Shown here piece after piece: positions 1-6,244 of a stretch of 19,562 nucleotides of DNA. Origin of the DNA: Thermohalobaculum sp035527255 (GTDB lineage Bacteria; Pseudomonadota; Alphaproteobacteria; Rhodobacterales; Rhodobacteraceae). Below the pieces are notes generated by a model. That model was not told the origin of the DNA, made no database searches, and saw only the letters and a list, made by a program, of their open reading frames with translations. The position numbers and the translations under genes were made by a program. The stretch lies in assembly GCA_035527255.1 (NCBI GenBank), contig DATLAW010000252.1:1-19562 (forward strand), read 5' to 3'. Each line of letters opens with the position of its first letter. Within the stretch, counting starts at the first letter, position 1.

Positions 1-135
1 TCTTTGCCAGGCTGACCATGAACTCATGGATTCCGAGGCTGGCGTGTTTCGAGCAATTAACAAACTGCGTGATGCTGCCCAGCATTGGTTCATCTATGTT
101 TCCGAAGACCTGCTTTATCTCCACACGAGGGCAAT
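1..135 (+). pseudogene. Fragment resembling the C-terminal part of a DUF3644-type protein (5' end outside window)
   Basis: Reading from base 2, the frame is open from the window edge and encodes a stretch containing AINKLRDAAQHW and SEDLLYLHTRA. From memory this resembles DUF3644-type proteins, whose function is unknown but which often occur in defence or mobile islands. The likeness stops near base 135. The same frame stays open to base 526 but turns arginine- and proline-rich and runs antisense to the hydrolase gene, so that tail is probably not real protein. I read this as a truncated remnant whose start lies outside the window. It could instead be the end of an intact gene with an odd tail. 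The family call rests on a short stretch and is weak. Confidence 0.3.
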
Positions 136-195
136 GAGGGTGCCAACAGACCGGAACCTCGTTCGTCGATCTTATCGTCGAACAGTTGACCATGA

Positions 196-212
196 GCCCT
201 CAAACCGAGGGC
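196..212. repeat. Small inverted repeat downstream of the hydrolase gene
   Basis: GCCCTC (196-201) and GAGGGC (207-212) form a perfect 6-bp stem with a 5-base loop. It lies about 40 bases past the stop codon of the minus-strand hydrolase gene. It could end or protect that transcript, but no T-run follows on the minus strand, so an intrinsic terminator is not supported. Confidence 0.35.
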
Positions 213-228
213 GCAGGCTAAACAGGTA

Positions 229-311
229 CCCCTTGCAGGGGAGGGGGTTCAAGCCCCTGAAAGTGCAGCGGTATCCCCTCCCCCAGAAAGGGGGAGGGTT
301 AGGGAGGGGAT
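229..311. repeat. GC-rich palindromic intergenic repeat element
   Basis: The core is CCCTCCCCC (276-284), loop AGAAA (285-289), GGGGGAGGG (290-298), a perfect 9-bp stem. A second small stem CCCC/GGGG (229-232, 238-241) stands beside it. On the minus strand the element reads through as PSLTLPLSGGG. From general knowledge, such CCCTCCC…GGGGGAGGG palindromes recur between genes in many GC-rich proteobacteria and sometimes spill into the 3' ends of genes. Only one copy is present in this window, so its dispersed nature is inferred. Confidence 0.5.
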
Positions 312-1304
312 CGCTGCGGCATGAGTCGTGGTCATTGACCGTTGGTCGTAGCCGGAGCCAGCCCCACACGCCGCGTCACGCGGGATCGCCAGTGACCACT
401 CGGCGACATCCCGCCATACCCGCTCCGCCTGAAGGTCGCGGAACAGGAGGTGCCAACCGTCCGGGTACTCGATCACCAACCGCTGTCCAGTCAGCCGGTC
501 GAAGACCCGGCGCACGCGCGCATTAGGCACGATCTCGTCCTTGTCGCCCAACAGCAAAAGTGCGGGCAGACCCACATTTTCCGCCGCAGCCTCGGCCATG
601 TCAGTGACACGGACCAACCCGAAGATCTCGCGGGCACTGGGCGGATAGAGGTAGCGCGGGTCGTGGCCCAACGCGCGGAGCATCTCGATATTGTCGCTGG
701 CTTGAATGCTGACAACGCCCTCGCCGGTGAAGCGTCGCTCCGGAACAAAAGCGGCAGCGCCCCAGGCGGCGACACGGTACAGCGGATTAAGCTCGGCCCC
801 ACCCCAGATCGCCGGTGCTGCGAGGACCAAGCCATCAGCGTCGAGCCCTTGCCCCGCCGCCGCCAATGCCACCCCGCCCCCCATCGAGTGACCAACAACG
901 ATCAGCGGCGTGCAGGCGTGGCGCGCCCGAACTTGCTTCGCCACTGCCAGCAGGTCGCCGACCAATGCCTCCGCTCCAGGCCAGCGGCCAAATGAGACGT
1001 TGCGGCCAAAGCCGCGCTGATCATAGGCATAGGTGGAGATGCCCTGCCCGGCCCAGAACTTTGCCGCCAAGGCGAATGTGCTGGGGCCATAGTCGCCATA
1101 GCCATGGACAGCGATGATAACTGCCTGGGGGCGCTCGGTCGGCCATTCGGTGACGGCGAGCGCGGTTCCACCGATCGCGTCCAGATGCGGCATCGGCGGT
1201 GGACCAGTGGGTGCCTCCAGCGGCCCACCGACAGCGCAGCCCGCGAGCACCAGCCCGCACAGGACGCTCAGCCAGCGAGACGCGCGACCTTTGCCCTCAG
1301 CCAC
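249..1304 (-). CDS. Alpha/beta hydrolase, probable lipoprotein (lysophospholipase-like)
   Basis: A 351-residue serine hydrolase. I chose the GTG at 1304 because GAGGAG stands 8 bases upstream, and it places a lipoprotein signal at the very start: charged residues, a hydrophobic stretch, then LAGC with lipidated Cys23. A longer ATG frame (1361) would bury that signal. The fold shows HGYGDYG for the oxyanion hole, GHSMG with nucleophile Ser140, GDKDEIVP with Asp256, and DGWH with His285, a complete triad of the Serine aminopeptidase S33/monoglyceride lipase type. Expected site is the periplasmic face of a membrane; the substrate is probably a lipid or other ester but is not determined. The start lies inside the 3' end of the DNA glycosylase gene (37-base overlap), suggesting one transcript. 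The last ~19 residues come from the palindromic repeat at 249-311 and are unlikely to be part of the enzyme fold. Confidence 0.85.
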   Translation of the reverse strand: MAEGKGRASRWLSVLCGLVLAGCAVGGPLEAPTGPPPMPHLDAIGGTALAVTEWPTERPQAVIIAVHGYGDYGPSTFALAAKFWAGQGISTYAYDQRGFGRNVSFGRWPGAEALVGDLLAVAKQVRARHACTPLIVVGHSMGGGVALAAAGQGLDADGLVLAAPAIWGGAELNPLYRVAAWGAAAFVPERRFTGEGVVSIQASDNIEMLRALGHDPRYLYPPSAREIFGLVRVTDMAEAAAENVGLPALLLLGDKDEIVPNARVRRVFDRLTGQRLVIEYPDGWHLLFRDLQAERVWRDVAEWSLAIPRDAACGAGSGYDQRSMTTTHAAAIPSLTLPLSGGGDTAALSGA

Positions 1305-1858
1305 GGTAGGATCTCCTCGGCGAACCACGGGTTTTTCTTCAACCAGCCAGTATTGCGCCAACTCGGGTGGGGCAAGGGCAACATCGCCGGGACGTAGGCA
1401 CGCCAGTTGCGAACAGTGTCGGTGAGGCTGTCTTTCCTGGCCGCGCTCAGATGCCAGGCTTGGGCGTACTGGCCGACCAGCAGGGTCAGGCCGACCTGTG
1501 GCACTCCGGCCAGAACCTGCGCCCGCCAGGTCTTTGCACAGATCGTTGGCGGTGGCAGGTCAGACCCTTTCGCGTCGTAGCCGGGAAAACAGAATGCCAT
1601 CGGCACGACGGCAACGCGGCTGCGATCGTAGAAGGTGTCGCGGTCAATCCCCATCCAATCGCGCAGCCGGTCGCCTGACGGGTCGTCGAACGGCACCCCA
1701 CTGGCATGCACCCGCGCGCCCGGTGCCTGCCCGGCGATCAGGATCCGGGCGTTGGGCGAGATCCGCACCACTGGGCGCGGCTCATGCGCTGTGACGGTTG
1801 CGGCAAAGCGTTCGGCGCAAATCCGGCAGGCGGCGACCCGGGGCAGAAGTTCTTCCAT
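1268..1858 (-). CDS. Uracil-DNA glycosylase family protein
   Basis: A 196-residue protein of the COG1573 uracil-DNA glycosylase superfamily, which removes uracil or related damaged bases from DNA. Visible motifs are GQAPG (residues 43-47, active-site loop), the conserved block around DPSGDRLRDW, LLVGQYAQ, and LPHPSWRN (H164-P-S) near the C-terminus, matching the family's HPS motif. Length from the ATG at 1858 fits the small subfamily, which usually begins shortly before a CR-x-C-A motif, seen here at residues 11-15. The cysteines do not form the four-Cys pattern of Fe-S family 4/5 enzymes. A GTG at 1954 would add 32 residues and has a GAGGA 10 bases upstream, so a longer form cannot be excluded; the ATG at 1858 has no clear ribosome binding site. 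The hydrolase gene follows with overlap. Confidence 0.85.
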   Translation of the reverse strand: MEELLPRVAACRICAERFAATVTAHEPRPVVRISPNARILIAGQAPGARVHASGVPFDDPSGDRLRDWMGIDRDTFYDRSRVAVVPMAFCFPGYDAKGSDLPPPTICAKTWRAQVLAGVPQVGLTLLVGQYAQAWHLSAARKDSLTDTVRNWRAYVPAMLPLPHPSWRNTGWLKKNPWFAEEILPWLRAKVARLAG

Positions 1859-1883
1859 GGGCGTAAAATACTCTGATGTACTG

Positions 1884-1899
1884 GCATGGCAATCCATGC
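1884..1899. repeat. Perfect 6-bp dyad upstream of the antiporter operon
   Basis: GCATGG, loop CAAT, CCATGC. It lies in the 250-base gap between the divergent DNA glycosylase (start 1858) and antiporter (start 2109) genes. It could be an operator or hairpin. If the glycosylase used its upstream GTG start, the dyad would be coding. I see no convincing -35/-10 pair in the rest of this gap. Confidence 0.25.
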
Positions 1900-2108
1900 A
1901 CACGGAAACTTCAACCCGTGGCCTTGCTGGACCAGTTGAGCACGCATCCGACACATGGAGACGATCCTCGGAAAGTCGGTTTCCGGCCTTTCGAATCCCA
2001 ACCAGAGTTGCTAAGTAAGGCGCACTGAAACACGCAGGTGCTGCCTGCTGGACTTGAAGCGGGCGCTCAGACGCTGCGCGGCATTGAAACGGAGGGCAAA
2101 ACCGGAAA

Positions 2109-2606
2109 ATGCGGCTGGTCCTTATCTCAGTGACATTGTTCGCCTATTGGCTGCTGTTGTCGGGTCATTACAGCGTTTGGCTGGTAGGCTCTGGCGCCGT
2201 TCTCTCGGTTGTTGTCGTCGCGTTTTGCCTGTTCAAGGGCATCACCGACGACGAGGGTTTCCCGATCGAGAAGCTGCCCCGCGCACTGGTCTACTGGCCT
2301 TGGCTGGGTTGGCAGATCGTGCTGTCGGCGCTCAACGTCACGCGTTTGATCCTGCATCCGCGACTGCCAATTTCACCGACCATGGTGAAGGTCAACACGC
2401 TGCAAGATTCCGCCGTTGGGCTGACCACCTACGCCAATTCAATCACCCTCACGCCCGGAACGATCTCGGTCGAGGTCTCCGAGCAGGGCAAGGCGATCTG
2501 GGTCCATGCCATCACCCGCGAGAACGCCGAGGGCTTCGCCGATGACGAGATGAACCGGCGAGTTGCCTGGGTGGACGGCGTCGCGCAAAGCGGTGGCAGC
2601 GCATGA
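2109..2606 (+). CDS. mrpE: Cation:proton antiporter subunit E (MrpE/MnhE/PhaE)
   Basis: A 165-residue membrane protein of the MnhE family (PF01899). Two or three hydrophobic helices fill the first ~80 residues, including the family's FAYWLLLSG start and the W-L-V-G-S-G block, followed by a soluble part containing PTMVKVNT and NSITLTPGT, which are characteristic of MrpE. It is an accessory subunit of the multisubunit Mrp antiporter, needed for assembly or full activity rather than being the pump itself. It opens a ten-gene operon; GGAGG stands 13 bases before the ATG, a rather wide spacing. Length is typical for the family. Placement of E, F and G first, before B, C and D, is the reverse of the classic mrpABCDEFG order. 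Confidence 0.93.
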   Translation: MRLVLISVTLFAYWLLLSGHYSVWLVGSGAVLSVVVVAFCLFKGITDDEGFPIEKLPRALVYWPWLGWQIVLSALNVTRLILHPRLPISPTMVKVNTLQDSAVGLTTYANSITLTPGTISVEVSEQGKAIWVHAITRENAEGFADDEMNRRVAWVDGVAQSGGSA

Positions 2607-2896
2607 TGTTCGCAGTTGCAATCATCGCGGTCCTGATCGCGCTGACGTTGGCAGTGGTCCGCGCGCTGGCCGGGCCGACGGCGTTTGATCGGCTGCTGGC
2701 GGCGAATAATATCGGCACCTCGGCGATCATGCTGCTGGCGCTGTTCGGCTTCATGACCGACCGGCCGGAGTTTCTGGATATCGGCATCACCTATGTGCTG
2801 CTCAACATGATCGGGACGCTCGCGGTGTTGAAATTCTTCCGCTACGGCGCGCTCGGCCATGCTCAGGACCTGAACCGCGACAGTGATCCGCGCTGA
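2603..2896 (+). CDS. mrpF: Cation:proton antiporter subunit F (MrpF/MnhF)
   Basis: A 97-residue protein with three predicted membrane helices. The family signature VRALAGPTAFDRLLAANN follows the first helix, and the third helix carries DIGITYVLLN. MrpF is a small conserved subunit of Mrp antiporters, homologous to MbhB of archaeal membrane hydrogenases. The start is ATGATG at 2603, overlapping the stop of subunit E by ATGA, which argues for translational coupling. Length is usual for the family (about 90-100 residues). Some family members bind bile salts or phenols in assays, but nothing here points to that. Confidence 0.93.
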   Translation: MMFAVAIIAVLIALTLAVVRALAGPTAFDRLLAANNIGTSAIMLLALFGFMTDRPEFLDIGITYVLLNMIGTLAVLKFFRYGALGHAQDLNRDSDPR

Positions 2897-3408
2897 TGGC
2901 CACAGTCATTGATACCTTGAGTTGGGCGGCACTATTGGGCGGCAGCTTCTTCTATGTCGTGGGCGCGATTGGCTTGAACCGGATGCCGGACATCTTCACC
3001 CGCATGCATGCGGTTTCGGTCAGCGAGACGCTGGGTGTCGGGCTGCTGATCCTTGGCATGGCGTTGCAGGCAGGGGTAACCTTGATAACGGTAAAGCTGA
3101 TCATCATCATGGTGGTCATGATGTGGACCGGCGCCGTTGCCACACATGCACTGGCCCGCGCCGCGTTGCATGATGGCGAGAAACCGCTGCTGGTTGATGA
3201 AACTGGCAATTTGGTGCGAACCGATCCGGTCAGCCTGTTTCCCGAACTGGGCGTGCGGCTGGCGGCACCGCTAAGTTCCGAGGTTGTTGACGAAGCCCCC
3301 TATGCAGTTCCGATGGGTGCGGACGGTCCGATTACGGAATTGCCTGATGACTCCGGCGGCGACGCAAACCGGGACGCACGGCCTCCCGACCCCGGAAAGG
3401 CCGACTGA
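2896..3408 (+). CDS. mrpG: Cation:proton antiporter subunit G (MrpG/MnhG) with long C-terminal tail
   Basis: A 170-residue protein. Residues 1-92 hold three membrane helices with the MrpG signature GAIGLNRMPDIFTRMHA and a later VKLIIIMVVMMWTGAVATHALARAA. MrpG normally ends shortly after this, at about 100-125 residues. Here about 75 further residues follow, polar and acidic, rich in Pro, Asp and Gly, with no recognisable domain; they presumably face the cytoplasm. The ATG overlaps the stop of subunit F (TGATG). It is an accessory subunit of the antiporter, equivalent to MbhC in archaeal hydrogenases. The tail is encoded in normal base composition and shows no sign of a frameshift into the next gene. 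Confidence 0.92.
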   Translation: MATVIDTLSWAALLGGSFFYVVGAIGLNRMPDIFTRMHAVSVSETLGVGLLILGMALQAGVTLITVKLIIIMVVMMWTGAVATHALARAALHDGEKPLLVDETGNLVRTDPVSLFPELGVRLAAPLSSEVVDEAPYAVPMGADGPITELPDDSGGDANRDARPPDPGKAD

Positions 3409-3410
3409 TC

Positions 3411-3941
3411 ATGGAACTTTTGATCAACATGGTCCTGCTGACCCTGCTGGCAGTAATCACTGTCGGCATCATCCGGGTGCGAAATCTTTTCGGCGTCGTG
3501 GTGCTGGCGGGCGCCTACAGTTTCCTGATGGCGAGCGTGATGATCGTGCTGGACGCGGTCGATGTGGCGATGACCGAAGCGTCCGTCGGTGCTGGCATCT
3601 CGACGGTTCTGGCGCTGGGCGCCCTACACCTGACCAAGACCGAGGAGGCACCGCCGCGCTATTCCGCGATGATCCCGCTGTTCGTCGCGGTCGGCACTGG
3701 AGCGATGCTGATCTACGGCACCTGGGGGCTGCCGGCGTTTGGCCTGGCCGACACACCGATGAATACCGGCGTCGGGCTCGACTATCTGAACCGGAACTAC
3801 GGCGAGACTAATATCCCGAACGTGGTCACATCGGTCCTAGCCTCTTATCGCGGCTTCGACACGTTGGGCGAGACCACGGTGATCTTCACTGCCGGAATCG
3901 GCGTGCTGCTGCTGCTGAAGCGCTTTCAGCGGGAAGGGTGA
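3411..3941 (+). CDS. DUF4040 (MbhD-like) and MbhE-like fused subunit, equivalent to MrpA C-terminus
   Basis: A 176-residue membrane protein. The first ~75 residues form a three-helix DUF4040/MbhD domain with VVVLAGAYSFLMA and AMTEASVGAGIST; Glu56 is the conserved acidic residue of this domain. Residues ~85-176 form an MbhE-like domain with GLPAFGLAD, NVVTSVLASYRGFDTLGE and a last helix. In classical group 1 Mrp systems these two domains are the C-terminal end of the giant MrpA; in archaeal Mbh they are two proteins, MbhD and MbhE. Here they are one free-standing protein, often labelled loosely as subunit B. The gene starts 2 bases after mrpG. Its likely role is in the cation-path part of the complex, by analogy with Mbh structures. 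Confidence 0.87.
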   Translation: MELLINMVLLTLLAVITVGIIRVRNLFGVVVLAGAYSFLMASVMIVLDAVDVAMTEASVGAGISTVLALGALHLTKTEEAPPRYSAMIPLFVAVGTGAMLIYGTWGLPAFGLADTPMNTGVGLDYLNRNYGETNIPNVVTSVLASYRGFDTLGETTVIFTAGIGVLLLLKRFQREG

Positions 3942-3951
3942 GAGGGGTCAC

Positions 3952-4374
3952 ATGCGTCTCGACACAATCCTGCGCGTTATCTCGAAGCTGTTCATCCCGT
4001 TCATCTTCATCTTCGCCCTCTATGTACAGCTCCACGGCGATTATGGACCGGGCGGGGGGTTTCAGGCCGGGGTGATCCTTGCGGCGGGGGTTATCCTCTA
4101 CGCCATCATCTACGGCCTCAATGCCGCAAAACGTGCGGTGCCAATACGGTTGGTCGAGTTCCTGATTCCGTTGGGGGTATTGATCTACGGAGCCGTAGGT
4201 GTCTGGGGATTGCTCGTTGGCGACAACTATCTGGAATACAACAACCTTTCCCATGGCAACCAGCCCCACGGGCAGGAGCGCGGCGTGTTCTGGGTTGAGA
4301 TTGGCGTTCTGGTCACTGTCGCATCTACGATGATCGCGATCTTCTATGCCTTCGCCGGAAGGGGCCGGGAATGA
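3952..4374 (+). CDS. mrpB: Cation:proton antiporter subunit B (MrpB/MnhB)
   Basis: A 140-residue protein of the MnhB family (PF04039) with four predicted helices. The hallmark GPGGGFQAGVILAAG lies at about residues 32-46, preceded by FALYVQLHGDYGPG, and a second half contains GVFWVEIGVLVTVASTMIAIF. It corresponds to MbhF in archaeal membrane hydrogenases. GAGGGG stands 5 bases before the ATG, and the gene starts 10 bases after the previous stop. Length is normal. It is a required structural subunit of Mrp complexes. Confidence 0.93.
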   Translation: MRLDTILRVISKLFIPFIFIFALYVQLHGDYGPGGGFQAGVILAAGVILYAIIYGLNAAKRAVPIRLVEFLIPLGVLIYGAVGVWGLLVGDNYLEYNNLSHGNQPHGQERGVFWVEIGVLVTVASTMIAIFYAFAGRGRE

Positions 4375-4745
4375 ACCTGATCCGCGAGATCATCGCCAAC
4401 TACAACTACCTGATCACCATCTTCCTGATGGTCGCGGGCCTGTATATCGTCGTCGCCAAATCCAACATGATCAAGACGCTGTTGGGGCTGGGCGTGTTCC
4501 AGACTTCGGTCTACCTGCTGTATCTTTCGCCTGGGAAAATCCTCGGCGGCACGCCGCCAATTCTCGATGAAAGTTTTGCGGTTTACTCGAACCCCCTGCC
4601 CCATGTGCTGATCCTGACCGCGATCGTCGTCGGGGTGGCGACGCTGGCGCTGGGCCTGGCCTTGGTCGTGCGCATCAACGAGGCTTACGGCACGATCGAG
4701 GAAGACGAGATCATGGATCACGTCGACCGGGATGATCAGGCCTGA
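4371..4745 (+). CDS. mrpC: Cation:proton antiporter subunit C (MrpC/MnhC, NuoK-like)
   Basis: A 124-residue, three-helix protein of the NuoK/MnhC family. Visible signatures are the NMIKTLLGLGVFQTSVYLL block of helix 2 and PLPHVLILTAIVVGVATLALGLAL of helix 3. MrpC is homologous to NuoK of complex I and MbhG of archaeal hydrogenases and takes part in the membrane proton/cation path. The ATG overlaps the stop of subunit B (ATGA). The end is acidic (EEDEIMDHVDRDD) and overlaps the next gene by one base (TGATG). Confidence 0.93.
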   Translation: MNLIREIIANYNYLITIFLMVAGLYIVVAKSNMIKTLLGLGVFQTSVYLLYLSPGKILGGTPPILDESFAVYSNPLPHVLILTAIVVGVATLALGLALVVRINEAYGTIEEDEIMDHVDRDDQA

Positions 4746-6244
4746 TGAGCACGGCGCCTCTCCATCTACAGGATCACCTGCCAGCGTTGCAGGTTGTATT
4801 GCCGCTGCTGGGCGCGGTGGTTGCAGCCATCGTGCGGAAGGGTCCACTGGCCTGGTTGGTGGCGCTGGCAGTGTCGTGGTCGATGCCGTTCATCGCCTTT
4901 GCGTTGCTATATGAGGTAATGACCAACGGCACCATCTCCTACGCCATCGGCGGTTGGGCGCCACCGGCTGGCATCGAGTACCGGATCGATCAGGTGAACG
5001 CATTCCTGCTGGTGCTGGTCTCGATCATGGCGGCGCTGGTCATGACCTATGCCCCGCGCTCGGTCGCCAACGAGATCGAGCCGGAGCGGCAGGGTTGGTA
5101 CTACGCCATGTTCCTGTTGTGCCTGACCGGATTGCTGGGCATGGCGATCACTGGTGACGCCTTTAACGTCTTCGTCTTCATGGAAGTCTCGTCGCTGTCG
5201 ATGTACGTGCTGATCGCATTGGGCCGTGACCGGCGGGCACTGGTAGCGGCGTACCAATATCTGGTGATCGGCACCATCGGCGCCACGTTCTACGTAATCG
5301 GCGTCGGGCTGTTGTTCACGATGACCGGAACTTTGAACCTGGTCGATATCGCGGACAAGCTGCAGGCGGTCGAGAATGCCCGCCCGGTGATTGCCGCACT
5401 CGCGTTCATCGGTGTCGGCATCGGATTGAAACTGGCGCTGTTCCCGCTGCATCTGTGGTTGCCAAACGCCTATGCATACGCGCCCTCGACGGCGACGGCC
5501 TTCATCGCGTCGACGGCAACCAAAGTCGCGGTCTACCTGCTGCTGCGATTCGTCTTTTCGGTCTACGGCGTTGATATCGCCTTCGGTGACACGCCGGCCG
5601 CGACGATGGTGCTGGTTCTGGCGGTGCTGGCGATGGTGGCGCCGTCGCTGGTGGCGATCTTCCAATCCAATGTGAAGCGGATGCTGGCCTATTCGTCGGT
5701 GGCGCAGATGGGCTACATCATGCTCGGCATCGCGATGGTCAGCCAGACTGGGCTGACCGGCGGCATCAGCCATCTGTTCAACCACGCCATCATCAAAGGC
5801 TGCCTGTTTTTGTCGGTTGGCTGCATGGTCTATTCAACTGGAATTACCCGCATCGAGCAAATGGCGGGCATTGGTCGCACGATGCCGCTGACGATGGGGG
5901 CGTTCGTGCTGGCAGGGCTGGGGCTGATCGGGGTGCCGGGGACGGCCGGGTTCGTCTCGAAATGGTTCCTGATCATGGCGGCTGTCGAGCAAGGGTTGTG
6001 GTTGCTGGTTGCCGTGATCGTGTTCTCGTCAATACTGGCGGTGATCTATGTCGGCCGGATCATCGAAATCGCCTGGTTTCGTGAACCTGTCAACGCAGCG
6101 GTATCTCCGAGAAATCCACCCGTCGAGATGCTGGCGGTCACTTGGGTATTGGCGCTAGCTACGGTGTATTTCGGCTTCGATACCCGGATCACTGCCGACA
6201 TCGCGGGCCAAGCCGCCGAATTGCTGCTGGCAGGTTACCGATGA
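4745..6244 (+). CDS. mrpD: Antiporter-like subunit 1 (MrpD family, NuoM/N-like)
   Basis: A 499-residue, roughly 14-helix protein of the Proton_antipo_M family. The key ion-path residues are all present: Glu147 in VFMEVSSLS (TM5), Lys229 in GLKLALFPLHLWLP (TM7), Lys260 in STATKVAVYLLLR (TM8), His343/His347/Lys351 in SHLFNHAIIKG, and Lys406 in GFVSKWF (TM12). This is the full set expected for a proton-pumping MrpD/NuoM-type channel. Start ATG overlaps the mrpC stop by one base; its own stop overlaps the next gene's ATG. It is the best candidate for the classical MrpD of the module, and it leads three paralogous large subunits. Confidence 0.93.
   Translation: MSTAPLHLQDHLPALQVVLPLLGAVVAAIVRKGPLAWLVALAVSWSMPFIAFALLYEVMTNGTISYAIGGWAPPAGIEYRIDQVNAFLLVLVSIMAALVMTYAPRSVANEIEPERQGWYYAMFLLCLTGLLGMAITGDAFNVFVFMEVSSLSMYVLIALGRDRRALVAAYQYLVIGTIGATFYVIGVGLLFTMTGTLNLVDIADKLQAVENARPVIAALAFIGVGIGLKLALFPLHLWLPNAYAYAPSTATAFIASTATKVAVYLLLRFVFSVYGVDIAFGDTPAATMVLVLAVLAMVAPSLVAIFQSNVKRMLAYSSVAQMGYIMLGIAMVSQTGLTGGISHLFNHAIIKGCLFLSVGCMVYSTGITRIEQMAGIGRTMPLTMGAFVLAGLGLIGVPGTAGFVSKWFLIMAAVEQGLWLLVAVIVFSSILAVIYVGRIIEIAWFREPVNAAVSPRNPPVEMLAVTWVLALATVYFGFDTRITADIAGQAAELLLAGYR

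Noticed and set aside
243..259. GGGGGTTCAAGCCCC resembles a tRNA T-arm
   Set aside because: The stem fails at its outer pairs and no acceptor, D or anticodon arm can be drawn around it; it lies in the GC-rich repeat at the hydrolase 3' end.
6142..6240. Earlier in-frame start for the second large antiporter subunit
   Set aside because: It would overlap 100 bases of the preceding conserved gene; the ATG at 6241 gives the usual ATGA coupling and a proper first helix.
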